The notes: generated by a model from the letters alone, not told the origin. Counted from the first letter of the stretch, positions 34,561-43,161 are shown. The stretch is 48,300 bases of DNA from Paludibacteraceae bacterium (GCA_017632345.1 JAGBRL010000092.1:1-48300), one strand, 5' to 3'. Made by a program: numbers and translations.

Positions 34561-35133
34561 ATGAATATGAAAGTCTTTTCTAAAATAGTGTTTGGACTGT
34601 TGCTGTCTGTGGGTGGGCTTGCAGTGCTGGCTCCTGCGTGCGCGCAGACAAAAAATGAGAAAACGGCCAAAAATACGGCAGCCAATGCTCCAAAATCCGT
34701 TAATCAGGATATATTTGAAACTTTAAGCAAAAAAGAAGCCGGGCAAGGGTCTGTCGCTATAAGTCAGCACCCGAATATGAAGGTACTTCTAGAGAAAAAA
34801 ATAAATGAAACTGATGCTCAGGGGAATGTAGTTATTTCGGGGTTCAGGGTTCAGATTTATATGGGAAATAAGCAGAAATTGTCTAAGTCGGAGGCTTTTG
34901 AGAGGGAGAAACTTGTAAAAGAGAAATATAAGGAACTGACCTCTTATGTAACGTTCGCGTCTCCGTTCTGGCGATTGCGAGTGGGCGATTTTCGTAATTA
35001 TGCAGACGCTTTGGTACTTGCCTCTTCTTTGAAGACTGATTTTCCTGATTTTGCATCGGAAATTTATGTTATAAAAGATGATGAAGTTCGTGATGTGGAA
35101 TTGGAAAAAGAGCTGAAGAAGGCAAAGAAGTAA
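34561..35133 (+). CDS. Exported SPOR-domain protein
   Basis: This 190-residue protein has a signal peptide of about 28 residues (ending LAPACAQ), a Lys/Ala/Asn-rich linker, and a C-terminal SPOR-like domain (~95-175). The domain has GFRVQIYMGN at the first strand, a helix with SEAFEREKLVKEKY and the second-strand motif WRLRVGDFRNYADA. SPOR domains bind peptidoglycan strands lacking stem peptides at division sites. The cysteine near the signal-peptide end does not form a clear lipobox. It precedes folE by 12 bases; the pairing with folE is, as I recall it, also seen in other Bacteroidales. Its direct role in division is an inference from the domain. Confidence 0.85.
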   Translation: MNMKVFSKIVFGLLLSVGGLAVLAPACAQTKNEKTAKNTAANAPKSVNQDIFETLSKKEAGQGSVAISQHPNMKVLLEKKINETDAQGNVVISGFRVQIYMGNKQKLSKSEAFEREKLVKEKYKELTSYVTFASPFWRLRVGDFRNYADALVLASSLKTDFPDFASEIYVIKDDEVRDVELEKELKKAKK

Positions 35134-35145
35134 TTCAAAAAACGA

Positions 35146-35757
35146 ATGCAGATGGACAGTTTAGAGATAAAGCCGTGGGACTTGGCTAAGTATCCGGATA
35201 AAGAAAAAACGGAGACCCTAACCCCTTTATATCGTCAGATTCTGACAGAACTTGGAGAGAATGTGGAGAGAGAAGGTCTGCTTAAAACTCCGGAACGTGT
35301 GGCTAAGGCTATGCAGTTTCTCACATACGGGTATAAAATAGACCCGAAAGATGTGCTGAGATCTGCGATTTTTGAGGAGGATTACAAGCAGATGGTGATT
35401 GTCAAGGATATTGACTTTTATTCTCTCTGTGAACATCATATTTTGCCTTTTTTTGGCAAGGCTCATGTGGCCTACATCCCCAATAAGAAAATAACGGGTT
35501 TGAGCAAAATAGCTCGAGTGGTGGAGATTCTGTCAAGGCGGTTGCAGATTCAGGAGCGCCTGACAACGCAGATAAAGGATTGTATCCAAGAAACATTAGA
35601 CCCGCTTGGAGTAATGGTTGTTATTGAGGCTCAGCACATGTGTATGCAGATGAGGGGCGTTGAAAAGATGCATTCTGTTACAACGACGTCAGATTTTACT
35701 GGGATTTTCAATACAGCAAAAACGAGGGAAGAATTTATGAATTTGATAGGGAGATAA
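35146..35757 (+). CDS. folE: GTP cyclohydrolase I
   Basis: FolE converts GTP to 7,8-dihydroneopterin triphosphate, the first step of folate and pterin synthesis. The 203-residue protein has the zinc ligands C95 and H98 in [20 protein letters not shown] and C166 in [11 protein letters not shown], plus [17 protein letters not shown] of the active-site helix. Two in-frame ATGs (35146 and 35152) are possible starts. It follows the SPOR gene by 12 bases and is followed by a strong terminator. The length is slightly shorter than the E. coli enzyme, which is normal. Confidence 0.96.
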   Translation: MQMDSLEIKPWDLAKYPDKEKTETLTPLYRQILTELGENVEREGLLKTPERVAKAMQFLTYGYKIDPKDVLRSAIFEEDYKQMVIVKDIDFYSLCEHHILPFFGKAHVAYIPNKKITGLSKIARVVEILSRRLQIQERLTTQIKDCIQETLDPLGVMVVIEAQHMCMQMRGVEKMHSVTTTSDFTGIFNTAKTREEFMNLIGR

Positions 35758-35774
35758 TTGCAAAATAAGGGAAA

Positions 35775-35820
35775 GCCCTAAAATAAGTTTTTAAGCTTGT
35801 TTTAGGGCCTTTTCTTTTGT
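35775..35820. terminator. Terminator between folE and the convergent lipoprotein gene
   Basis: A 13-bp stem (35775-35787 with 35796-35808, one G-U pair) closes an 8-base loop, followed by CTTTTCTTTTG on the + strand. It ends the folE operon and may also stop the convergent minus-strand operon. Confidence 0.85.
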
Positions 35821-35833
35821 TTTTTGATATTGT

Positions 35834-36379
35834 TTATTCTTTGAATCCGAATACGGTGATTTTTTCGAAGAATAAACCTAATTTTCTGGTGTCTGAATTA
35901 ATTCCAAGTTCTGCCGGTGTTTTGGGCGAGTCTATGGCAAATCTTATAGACGCAACGTCATCTGTGACATCTGAAGGTTTGATAAAAATGTATTTGGATG
36001 TTGGAGATTCTTTTTCAAATTTCCAAATATCATATAAATTATCTTCTATATAAACTTCAACATTAATTTTGTGATTGTCGGTAACGAAAGGTCTCAAATC
36101 TAATATCATAGTAGAGGTTGAGCCTACATTCCAAGGCATGTCAACTATGGCTTCGTTACTACTAGTCCATATGCCATCGCCAGGTTCAACATCTGAAAAT
36201 CCAGATAATGAAACGTGATTGAGTACTTCGGTTGATGTGAAATCGTATTTTTTCACATAAGCATTGTTGTCGCTTACTTGGGATGATTCAGCGGGAGTTT
36301 CTTCTTTTGCTTTGTTGTCAGAAGAACATGCCGTTAACGATAGAATGGCAAGTAAAAAAAATAATTTGTTCATTTTCAT
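35834..36379 (-). CDS. Small lipoprotein coupled to the phosphoglycerol transferase gene
   Basis: The 181-residue protein has a lipoprotein signal with lipobox LTAC (C18), a charged Ser/Glu-rich linker, and a beta-sandwich-like domain of about 140 residues ending with the pattern GINSDTRKLGLFFEKITVFG. Similar endings (SDxRxLGLxxxxI) occur in C-terminal domains of several cell-envelope glycan-modifying enzymes, as I remember them, but I cannot name the family. Its ATG overlaps the stop codon of the LtaS-like gene (ATGA), so the two proteins are probably made together. I infer that it is an accessory subunit or substrate-binding lipoprotein for that transferase. Confidence 0.8.
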   Translation of the reverse strand: MKMNKLFFLLAILSLTACSSDNKAKEETPAESSQVSDNNAYVKKYDFTSTEVLNHVSLSGFSDVEPGDGIWTSSNEAIVDMPWNVGSTSTMILDLRPFVTDNHKINVEVYIEDNLYDIWKFEKESPTSKYIFIKPSDVTDDVASIRFAIDSPKTPAELGINSDTRKLGLFFEKITVFGFKE

Positions 36380-38124
36380 TTCTGTATTTGTTTAAAAAAG
36401 TTTCCATTAATTAGTCTGTCAGATATAGCTGTCATGTCTCCAGTACTATACGTTCTGGAATCGTCGTTCAGCAAGTTGACGCCTAAGCCTTTCCAGTAAT
36501 AGTTCTTATTAATAAGAGACAAAATGGTTGGGTACGCGTCTGCTTGATAGCATATATTTTCTCTATTTTTTTTATTTATAGATTTTGAATATACAAAGAA
36601 CGGAACGTATCCATCTCCAATGTTAAACTTTATGTTTTTTAAATCAAAAAACTTTTGAAATCGAGATTTGTCATCAGGAGAAAATACCGCGTGGTCTCCC
36701 ATAACAACAAGAATTGTATTAGCATACTTTTCATCATTCATAACTTTGTTGACAATGCCAGATAAAGACTGGTCTGTGTAATTCACGCACTTGACATAAT
36801 TTTTTAAAGTAGAAGGGAATTCTACGTTTTGAAGATTTAAAGATGAAGAGTCTGCGTATTCAGCAAAAGGAGTGTGCGATGCCATTGTTGCAACCTGAAC
36901 AAAGAAGCCCTCATTCACAGTCGAGTCTATATATTTTTCAACATTTGAAAATAAAGCTTTGTCAGAACAAACATGAGCGAATAATTCATTGTAGTCATAA
37001 GCTTTTGTTATTTTGTCCTGGTTCCACAACGTATGAGCTGTAGGAACGAACGTTTTGCGATTAGGCAAATTTGAAGCTTCGCATAAACTTGGGAATTCAT
37101 TCATAAAGAACCTGTTCGCGACAGCGCCCTCTAAGATAGGACATAATCCTGTATTTAGTAAAAGTTGAGCGTCAGAAGAGTGACCATTATATACTTGAAC
37201 GCCCATTTTATTTGAAAAAAACACATTGTCAGAGTTGGCAAGCTTATTCAAATTTGGGGTTATTTCATATTCGCCAACTTTCTGATTGATAGTCCAACCC
37301 TCTAAACTTTCGAAAAGAACCACAATTACATTAGGAACTTCAGTCTGAGGCTCTGTATCAGATGGCTTGCTAATATATTTTTCAAAGTCTTCTTTGCCAA
37401 AATCGATTTTTTGATATGATGAAGAGAAGCAATTCTCGAACTGGTTTACAAAATGCAGAAGTGGAGTGAATTTGATAGAGTAAAATCTATTGCCTTTTGA
37501 TTCCCATTTGTAAAAAGGTATATTATAATTCTCATCAAATATGTTAAGTGTTAGTTCTTTTTCTACGTGAGGAGATTTCTTTAGTTCATTTACTTGTGCG
37601 TTTATTAATGGCAAGGAGATTAAAACGGACATTATTGCGAATGCGATGGCGAAGCCTGTGTGTTTGGATTTGCCTTTCAAAAAGATGCAAGCCAGTATGA
37701 ATGCCACAGAAATAGCGATGTAAAAGAAATCTGCTCCGTTTATGTATATGAGGACAGAGTCCCAAATGCCATCCATGTTTCCTACGCATTGTAGGTTCCA
37801 GTGTGTGAGCAGGTCGTTGTAACAGCGGAAGTACCACAAATTGGACAAAAGCCATGCGTCATATAATAACGATACGAGTATTAGTCCGTATTTGTTTTTG
37901 CAAAATAGCGACAAACTTGCAATAAATAGACCTATGAAAAAATACAGAGCAATAGCTGTCGCATTTATTTTGTAAGGATTGTCTTCAGAGTCTATGTCAT
38001 AATAAAACATCACGTTTTTTATGACAAATGTTAGTAAGAACAAGGCCAGTACAATCAGAGTGTTTTTGTCTGATGCCAATTGTCCGAAATAATCTCTAAA
38101 TTTCTTTAAAAAGTCAGTTTTCAT
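36376..38124 (-). CDS. LtaS/OpgB-type phosphoglycerol (or related) transferase
   Basis: I start at the ATG at 38124; an upstream TTG at 38154 lies inside the promoter. The 582-residue protein has five N-terminal membrane helices (~15-190) and an extracytoplasmic alkaline-phosphatase/sulfatase-fold domain (~255-560). Active-site residues match LtaS by position and spacing: E272 in LFESLEG, S316 in NGHSSDAQ where LtaS has its nucleophilic Thr300, and D477/H478 in MGDHAVF. MASHTPF supplies another metal-site His. Relatives transfer phosphoglycerol or phosphoethanolamine to envelope glycans or polymerise lipoteichoic acid. A Gram-negative Bacteroidota would use it on a periplasmic or surface glycan. 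The Thr-to-Ser change should keep activity. A consensus -7 box lies just upstream. Confidence 0.87.
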   Translation of the reverse strand: MKTDFLKKFRDYFGQLASDKNTLIVLALFLLTFVIKNVMFYYDIDSEDNPYKINATAIALYFFIGLFIASLSLFCKNKYGLILVSLLYDAWLLSNLWYFRCYNDLLTHWNLQCVGNMDGIWDSVLIYINGADFFYIAISVAFILACIFLKGKSKHTGFAIAFAIMSVLISLPLINAQVNELKKSPHVEKELTLNIFDENYNIPFYKWESKGNRFYSIKFTPLLHFVNQFENCFSSSYQKIDFGKEDFEKYISKPSDTEPQTEVPNVIVVLFESLEGWTINQKVGEYEITPNLNKLANSDNVFFSNKMGVQVYNGHSSDAQLLLNTGLCPILEGAVANRFFMNEFPSLCEASNLPNRKTFVPTAHTLWNQDKITKAYDYNELFAHVCSDKALFSNVEKYIDSTVNEGFFVQVATMASHTPFAEYADSSSLNLQNVEFPSTLKNYVKCVNYTDQSLSGIVNKVMNDEKYANTILVVMGDHAVFSPDDKSRFQKFFDLKNIKFNIGDGYVPFFVYSKSINKKNRENICYQADAYPTILSLINKNYYWKGLGVNLLNDDSRTYSTGDMTAISDRLINGNFFKQIQK

Positions 38125-38151
38125 TTGCGTTTGCTTTATTTTATCAACTTG

Positions 38152-38159
38152 CAAAGTTA
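38152..38159 (-). promoter_or_regulatory. -7 element of the phosphoglycerol transferase operon
   Basis: TAACTTTG on the minus strand matches TAnnTTTG and ends 27 bases before the ATG at 38124. It rules out the TTG at 38154 as the true start. Confidence 0.7.
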
Positions 38160-38187
38160 AAATTTATTACTAAATCATTTGCGTTTT

Positions 38188-38544
38188 TTATAAAAAAAAT
38201 CTCCAAGCCCATGTTTTTCGGCGCTTTATGTACTGAAGGTCGTTTTGCATGGCGTATGCTTCTCTTTCGAATGAGATGTTGCGATATGCTTCAAGAAAAG
38301 CCCCTTTGTATTGTATAAGCCGAATCAGATATTCGATAACGTACCATAGGTAGAATAGCAAGAAGAGCATTTCTATCATCTGGCGAGTATGTATTTTTTC
38401 GTGGTTGAGGCTTGTTTTGGTGAGCATAAAGCCTTTCCGGACCACAATCAGTCCGAAAAGATTTATTGCTACAAAGCCTTTGGGTGGAATTATTTTGCTA
38501 TATAGTATTTTGCTCATTTGTCTCTTCTGTTTCTTAGTCAACAT
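38188..38544 (-). CDS. Small membrane protein with an HExxH motif
   Basis: The first ATG is at 38544 (118 residues), and MSKILYSK at 38517 is an equally plausible start. The protein is basic, with one hydrophobic helix (~57-80) directly after NHEKIH. H48, E49 and H52 form an HExxH zinc-protease-like motif. Glutamates E93/E95 in SFEREAYAMQ could supply a third ligand, as in gluzincins and M48-like enzymes. The segment IPPKGFVAINLFGLIVVRKG is typical of a widespread Bacteroidales hypothetical family that I cannot name. It lies 17 bases after the helicase gene, and a near-consensus TAACTTTTG lies in that gene's 3' end. A peptidase role is only inferred. Confidence 0.7.
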   Translation of the reverse strand: MLTKKQKRQMSKILYSKIIPPKGFVAINLFGLIVVRKGFMLTKTSLNHEKIHTRQMIEMLFLLFYLWYVIEYLIRLIQYKGAFLEAYRNISFEREAYAMQNDLQYIKRRKTWAWRFFL

Positions 38545-38561
38545 CTGCAAATCATCTCGGC

Positions 38562-40475
38562 CTAATCTGCAAAAGTTACCTTTGTTATTTTCCCGTGTTT
38601 GAGAACATAGTCATATAGCTTTTTATAAAACGCATGTTTAGTGAGGGTGGCGGAGTTGCCAAAAATGGCCAGTTTCATACGAGCTCTTGTCATGGCTACA
38701 TTCATGCGCCGCAAGTCGCTCAAAAAGCCTATTTGCCCTTTCTCGTTAGCTCTAACCATGCTGACGAATATGACGTCTCTTTCTTGCCCTTGAAATCCAT
38801 CGACTGTATTTATGCTTATTTGTCCTCGTAAGGGTCTCAGGCAGGGAACCTGTTTTATCTGTTGGCGCAAATAATAGACCTGTGCTTTGTATGGAGATAT
38901 TATGCCAATGTCTATGTTCTCGTCTAAAACTCTTGTCTGCCCAATCTGTTCTACGTATTTGACGAGCTCACTTAGCAAAAGTTCAGCTTCGTCTTTGTTG
39001 ATTTTCCCGAAGGAGTCGCCGACAACCTCTTCTGCAATGTCGGTGCTGATAGTGTCAAACCACACAATAGACGTGTCAAAGTCCAATACGCTTCGTTCTT
39101 TTACTTCGGGTGCAGATTTTAGTTTGCCGTCATAAAACCAGGATGATGAGAATTGCGCGATTTCATCGTTCATTCTGTACTGAGTTGTGAGCAGAGAGAT
39201 GCAGACTGGCTTGCTTTCTGCCACTTTTTGCATCAAAGAGATGCCGAGTCCGGCCCGTTCTGCTTCGTAGCATTTGATAGTTGGCGGCAGTTGACAATGG
39301 TCTCCCGCAAATATCACCCGGTCTGCCTTTCTGATAGCTATCCAGCTGGCAGCCTCTAAAGCTTGCGCCGCTTCGTCGATGAAAAGGGAGGAAAAGCGTC
39401 TGCCCGAAAGTATTTTGTTGTCAGAGCCGACGAGAGTGCAGGCGATAACCCTTGCTTCGTCGAATAAAGACTCGTTTATTTCGTATTCGAGGCCGGCTAT
39501 TCGTTCTTTGAGTTTGTCAATTTTCAGTTTAAGGGCGGCTCTGTTTTGCTCTGTTCGGAACTTGCCGTATAATTCCCTCACGTTTTTCCGCATTGCCCAT
39601 AGTTCGCTGTACATCGGGTGTCTTTCGAAGCGCCGCTCATACGTAAAGGACAGCATTTTGTTTGTCACGCGAGTCGGGTTCCCTATTCTAAGAACGTTCA
39701 CACCTCTGTCTGTCAGCTTTTCTGAAATCCAGTCAACTGCCATATTGCTTTGTGCGCATACCAGCACTTGAGTTTCTCTGCGCAGTGTTTCATAAATAGC
39801 TTCGACTAATGTGGTTGTTTTTCCGGTGCCGGGAGGCCCGTGCACAATTGCCACGTCTTTGGCGTTAAGTACTTTGTTTACAGCAGTCTCTTGCGATCTG
39901 TTTATCCATGGCATGCGGACGGGGTAGTTTTCTCTGAACGTTGGGCTTGACGTACCGAGCAGCGTCTCTTTGAGAACTGCGAGTCTGTTCCCTTTTGCGT
40001 TTATGGTTTCCTGCAGTGCCCGGAACATGCACTGGTAACTTGTTTCATCAAAATAGATCTGGACACCAACGTTGGGCAGGCTCTTTAACGAGTCGAGAGC
40101 AGATTGTCCGGGGAGTACAATGACCATGCGGTTTCCGTCAACATAACTTACAGTAGAAGAGAACGTGAAAACCTTTTCTTCTCCGTTATAATTTTGAGAT
40201 ATAAAGCATACTTGTTTCCCGTATTCGAACTCGCAATTTTCATTGCTGCAATCTTGACATGAAACCTCTGCGACAAATTGATTCAGAGAGTTGTAGTAAC
40301 TTCGGTGAAAAGCAATCGGAAACCAGCAAACGCCTTTTTTGACACGTGTTTCGATACTTTGCTTTTTTGTTTTGTCGAGGTACTCGCACTTTTCGTGCTC
40401 ATACTCTTTGGAGAGCAGCGCGGTTTGCTTTAGCAATGCTGTTTCGGGAGTGGTGTATGTTTTATTATTGCTCAT
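38562..40475 (-). CDS. Upf1/SMUBP-2-like superfamily 1 helicase
   Basis: I use the ATG at 40475; the frame also has a TTG one codon earlier. The 637-residue protein has an N-terminal OB/stalk region with four cysteines (CQDCSNENCEF and a later C, possibly metal-binding), then Walker A GPPGTGKTTT near residue 215. LFIDEAAQALE is motif II, GDHCQLPPT motif III, TVDGFQGQERDVIFVS motif V and NVAMTRARMKLAIFG motif VI. It belongs to the IGHMBP2/Upf1 group of 5'-3' RNA/DNA helicases. Bacterial members are widespread but poorly characterised. It starts six bases after aroK's stop codon and shares its transcript. Confidence 0.93.
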   Translation of the reverse strand: MSNNKTYTTPETALLKQTALLSKEYEHEKCEYLDKTKKQSIETRVKKGVCWFPIAFHRSYYNSLNQFVAEVSCQDCSNENCEFEYGKQVCFISQNYNGEEKVFTFSSTVSYVDGNRMVIVLPGQSALDSLKSLPNVGVQIYFDETSYQCMFRALQETINAKGNRLAVLKETLLGTSSPTFRENYPVRMPWINRSQETAVNKVLNAKDVAIVHGPPGTGKTTTLVEAIYETLRRETQVLVCAQSNMAVDWISEKLTDRGVNVLRIGNPTRVTNKMLSFTYERRFERHPMYSELWAMRKNVRELYGKFRTEQNRAALKLKIDKLKERIAGLEYEINESLFDEARVIACTLVGSDNKILSGRRFSSLFIDEAAQALEAASWIAIRKADRVIFAGDHCQLPPTIKCYEAERAGLGISLMQKVAESKPVCISLLTTQYRMNDEIAQFSSSWFYDGKLKSAPEVKERSVLDFDTSIVWFDTISTDIAEEVVGDSFGKINKDEAELLLSELVKYVEQIGQTRVLDENIDIGIISPYKAQVYYLRQQIKQVPCLRPLRGQISINTVDGFQGQERDVIFVSMVRANEKGQIGFLSDLRRMNVAMTRARMKLAIFGNSATLTKHAFYKKLYDYVLKHGKITKVTFAD

Positions 40476-40481
40476 CAAATT

Positions 40482-40982
40482 TTATTTGCAAATTTGGTCA
40501 AAAAGAGTGTCGCTCATGTCGCGCGAGTCAATCGTATGCTTAGCTTTTGCGTAAAAAGGTTCTCGCTTACCCAGATTCTCTTTTATAAACTGCAGCATCT
40601 CTTCTGGAGATTTGCCTTTCAGAAGAGGCCTGTCCTGGCTCGCGTTGCGCAGGTATTCGAACAGAGCTTCGGCGGAACCTTTCAGATAAACAGTTTCGCC
40701 GCATTCGTTCATAAAATCTATGTTGTCAAAAAAGCAAGCCGCACCTCCGCCTGTAGAGACGACCACATTTTCAAAGCTGGCAACCTCTTCGAGCATTTTG
40801 CGTTCTGTCTTGCGAAATTCGTCTTCTCCCTTTTCTGCAAATATCTGGGTTATGGATTTGAAAAAACGTTTTTCGATGTATTGGTCCAGATCGACGAACT
40901 GAAGTCCGTACTTTTTTGCGATGCGTTTTCCTGTGGTCGTTTTTCCGCATCCCATGTATCCTATCAAAAAAATTCTTTTCAT
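40482..40982 (-). CDS. aroK: Shikimate kinase
   Basis: Shikimate kinase makes shikimate 3-phosphate from shikimate and ATP in aromatic amino acid synthesis. I start at 40982 (MKRIFLIGYMGCGKTTTG); an upstream frame to 41045 would run through the promoter. The 166-residue protein has the P-loop GYMGCGKT, the shikimate-binding FVDLDQYIE, the GGG motif in VSTGGGAA and the adenine-lid ASQDRPLL. The length is normal. A perfect Bacteroidota promoter precedes it and the helicase gene follows by six bases. The identification is firm. Confidence 0.95.
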   Translation of the reverse strand: MKRIFLIGYMGCGKTTTGKRIAKKYGLQFVDLDQYIEKRFFKSITQIFAEKGEDEFRKTERKMLEEVASFENVVVSTGGGAACFFDNIDFMNECGETVYLKGSAEALFEYLRNASQDRPLLKGKSPEEMLQFIKENLGKREPFYAKAKHTIDSRDMSDTLFDQICK

Positions 40983-41004
40983 TACGTTCCTTTTTTTGTG
41001 TTTG

Positions 41005-41035
41005 CAAAAATACGAATCAATATTTTCCTTGCAAA
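41005..41035 (-). promoter_or_regulatory. Perfect-consensus Bacteroidota promoter of aroK
   Basis: On the minus strand TTTG (41032-41035), a spacer of exactly 19 bases and TATTTTTG (41005-41012) match the phylum consensus TTTG-N19-TAnnTTTG. Transcription would start near 41002, 20 bases before the ATG at 40982. Confidence 0.88.
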
Positions 41036-41038
41036 GAA

Positions 41039-41064
41039 ACGCCACCCCTAAAATGGAGTGGCGT
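41039..41064 (-). terminator. Terminator of the nucleoside kinase gene
   Basis: On the minus strand a 10-bp stem (41055-41064 with 41039-41048, one U-G pair) closes ATTTTA and is followed by TTTCTTTG. It adjoins the aroK promoter, whose -33 box lies in the T-tract. The 120-base gap from here to the kinase stop codon holds nothing else I recognise. Confidence 0.7.
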
Positions 41065-41185
41065 ATTGAATTTTGTTCCCATACAATCTAAAGCAACTTA
41101 CAAAAGTTACGTTTCGTGGTTCTCATATTATGAAATTCGCCACGAACGCTTTAAAGCATATCAGTTTAATTGCCGAAATGGCTCT

Positions 41186-42856
41186 TTAGTATTTGAATGT
41201 GCTTCCTCCCAAAAATTCGCGCAGCAAAGATGTGAACGGAACTTCGCTGTCTGGAATCGGAGTGAAGTAACGCAAGAACTTGAGCAGCCTGTACGCTTCT
41301 GAGTAAGCGGGACTGGTCTGAGGCACTTCGAGCAGGATTGGCTCTGCATGCTTTTTCAGAACGGCAAGTTCGAACAGAAGGGCAGAGTTGAACATTACAT
41401 CTGCATTTTCCTGATAAGGGAAAATCCATTTTGTCTCGCCGTCTCGCACGCTGTCCCATCTGTTTATGGTGTCTTCTGCAGAATATCCTCTGTATTTGTA
41501 ATCGCGGACTATACGGCGTATCAGACGGTTGTCTGTCGTCGGAATCCAGTTGTGATTGTCGAGGGATATTGTGGTGAGAGCCGACACGTAAATCTTGAAT
41601 TTGTTTTTGTCCGGAATCTGCATTGTCAGATTTGGGTTCAGAGCGTGAATGCCCTCTATTATCAAGATGTTGTCTTTGTCCAGTTTAGCCTTGTTGCCTT
41701 TGTACACGCGAGATCCGGAGCCGAAGTCGAATGTAGGCAGCTCAACCTCCTCGCCGTTGAGAAGCTGTTTCAGCTGAGTGTTGAACAACTCTAAGTCTAA
41801 GGCGTAGAGCGACTCGAAATCGTAATTGCCGTTTTCGTCTAAAGGGGTCATCTCGCGAGGCACGAAATAGTCGTCTAACGACAAAGCTATCGGTTTGAGA
41901 GCGTTGACATAGAGCTGCACGCTAAGCTTTTTGCTGAATGTAGTTTTGCCGGAAGAAGATGGCCCTGACACGAGGATGATCTTCGCGTCAGGTCTGTCCG
42001 AAATCATGTCAGCGATCTGAGCAATCTTTTTGTCTTGCAAAGCCTCAGCCACTTTAATCAGAGTTGAGGCGTTTTTTTCTCTCTTTATGGCGAAGTTCAG
42101 GTCGCCCACATTCTCGAGTCCAAGAATCTTGTTCCATCGGTTGTGTTCAGCAAAAGTCTCGAAAAGTTTTGGCTGAAGTTCAAATTTCTCAACCTCCTTT
42201 GGATTTTTCTTGTCAGGCACTTGCAAAAGGATGCCGTCATTGAAAAGTTTCAAGTCGAAGATCGTGAGAAATCCGGTAGAAGGCACAAGAGAACCGTAAT
42301 AGTAGTCGTGCAGCCCCTCCAGCTCATATATCGGAGTGTATAGTTCGCCGAAACTTTCGAGCAGCTTGACTTTGTCGTTAGCATGGTTAGCCTTGAATAT
42401 AGAGACGGCCTCGTCCGTCGTGATTTCGTTCATAGAGAAAGGGATGTCGCGAATTATGAACTCGTGCATCTTCTCCTTTATGGTGTTCACATCGGCCTCG
42501 GAGAGCGGTTTTCCAAGCCCTTGCATGGTGCAGTAGTAACCGTTCGAGATAGGGTGTTCCATTCGCAAAGTCACGTCAGGGTACAAGTCATGAACAGCCT
42601 TGTACAGAACGAAACACAGTGAGCGCACAAAGCACCTCATTCCGGAGGCGGCCTCTATTCCGAAAAATTCAACAGTCTTTGGTTTGTAAACGCAAAACTT
42701 CAGGTTCTTGACCTTGTTGTTCGCGCGTGCTGCTAAAACACCATTTTCAAGGTTGAGGTCAAACTCTTTGTAGATCTCCAGCAGACTGATTCCTGCAGGA
42801 AATTTCCTTGTCTGGTTATTGTTTTTGCAGAAAATTTCTATCATATTTGTTTTCAT
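41186..42856 (-). CDS. Nucleoside (uridine) kinase-like protein with N-terminal ThrRS-like domains
   Basis: The 556-residue protein has a TGS-like segment (~5-60, IEIFCKNNNQTRKFPAG) and a region resembling the editing/SAD part of threonyl- and alanyl-tRNA synthetases (~70-230, MEHPISNGYYCTMQG). A P-loop phosphoribulokinase/uridine-kinase domain (~290-490) follows, with GPSSSGKT at G298-T305, SLDDYFVPREMTP and IIEGIHALNPNLT. Such fusions are standard in Bacteroidota and are annotated as nucleoside kinases. They should phosphorylate uridine/cytidine, but the role of the synthetase-like half is unclear. The ATG at 42856 is supported by AGGAGG seven bases upstream, an unusually strong Shine-Dalgarno site for this phylum. 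A short possible leader peptide lies just upstream. Confidence 0.9.
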   Translation of the reverse strand: MKTNMIEIFCKNNNQTRKFPAGISLLEIYKEFDLNLENGVLAARANNKVKNLKFCVYKPKTVEFFGIEAASGMRCFVRSLCFVLYKAVHDLYPDVTLRMEHPISNGYYCTMQGLGKPLSEADVNTIKEKMHEFIIRDIPFSMNEITTDEAVSIFKANHANDKVKLLESFGELYTPIYELEGLHDYYYGSLVPSTGFLTIFDLKLFNDGILLQVPDKKNPKEVEKFELQPKLFETFAEHNRWNKILGLENVGDLNFAIKREKNASTLIKVAEALQDKKIAQIADMISDRPDAKIILVSGPSSSGKTTFSKKLSVQLYVNALKPIALSLDDYFVPREMTPLDENGNYDFESLYALDLELFNTQLKQLLNGEEVELPTFDFGSGSRVYKGNKAKLDKDNILIIEGIHALNPNLTMQIPDKNKFKIYVSALTTISLDNHNWIPTTDNRLIRRIVRDYKYRGYSAEDTINRWDSVRDGETKWIFPYQENADVMFNSALLFELAVLKKHAEPILLEVPQTSPAYSEAYRLLKFLRYFTPIPDSEVPFTSLLREFLGGSTFKY

Positions 42857-42880
42857 GGCAAATCCTCCTGAAAATATTAT

Positions 42881-42943
42881 TTAGTTACACTTCAAGTTGT
42901 TGTCTGTCTTATGCGGAGGCGGCTCGGTTTCAGTATTGGTCAT
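42881..42943 (-). CDS. Possible 20-residue leader peptide upstream of the nucleoside kinase
   Basis: On the minus strand an ATG at 42943 opens a 20-codon frame, MTNTETEPPPHKTDNNLKCN, ending 24 bases before the kinase start. AAAGGAGG precedes the ATG, but its spacing is only two bases, which is too short for efficient initiation. The Pro-Pro-Pro codons (CCG CCT CCG) contain GCCTCC, which is complementary both to this GGAGGC and to the kinase's own AGGAGG. This suggests a translational switch, but coding is unproven and the frame is short enough to arise by chance. Confidence 0.3.
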   Translation of the reverse strand: MTNTETEPPPHKTDNNLKCN

Positions 42944-43130
42944 GGCCTCCTTTTTCAGAACTGCAATAAAGGTAATGATTTTTTTTTATCATTCAAATCT
43001 TTGGCGGATTAAAAAGCAATAAGGGCGAAAAAAAGAGTCGAAAATCGCAGATCGTTTCTGTTTTGCAAATTTTTTTGCGGGTGAAATGAAAAAATGATTT
43101 GCCAGATGACGAAAACTAATTTAAATCAAC

Positions 43131-43138
43131 TATCTTTG
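43131..43138 (+). promoter_or_regulatory. -7 element of the RNA methyltransferase gene
   Basis: TATCTTTG matches TAnnTTTG. It ends 23 bases before the GTG start at 43162. The rest of the divergent gap (42951-43130) shows AT-rich sequence and no gene. Confidence 0.65.
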
Positions 43139-43161
43139 CAGATTATTAATACTTTATTTTC

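Noticed and set aside
14732..40475. Phage-defence island built from Vsr, AddB-like nuclease and Upf1-like helicase
   Set aside because: The genes are far apart, each fits housekeeping repair or RNA metabolism, and no methyltransferase, restriction enzyme or other defence partner is nearby.
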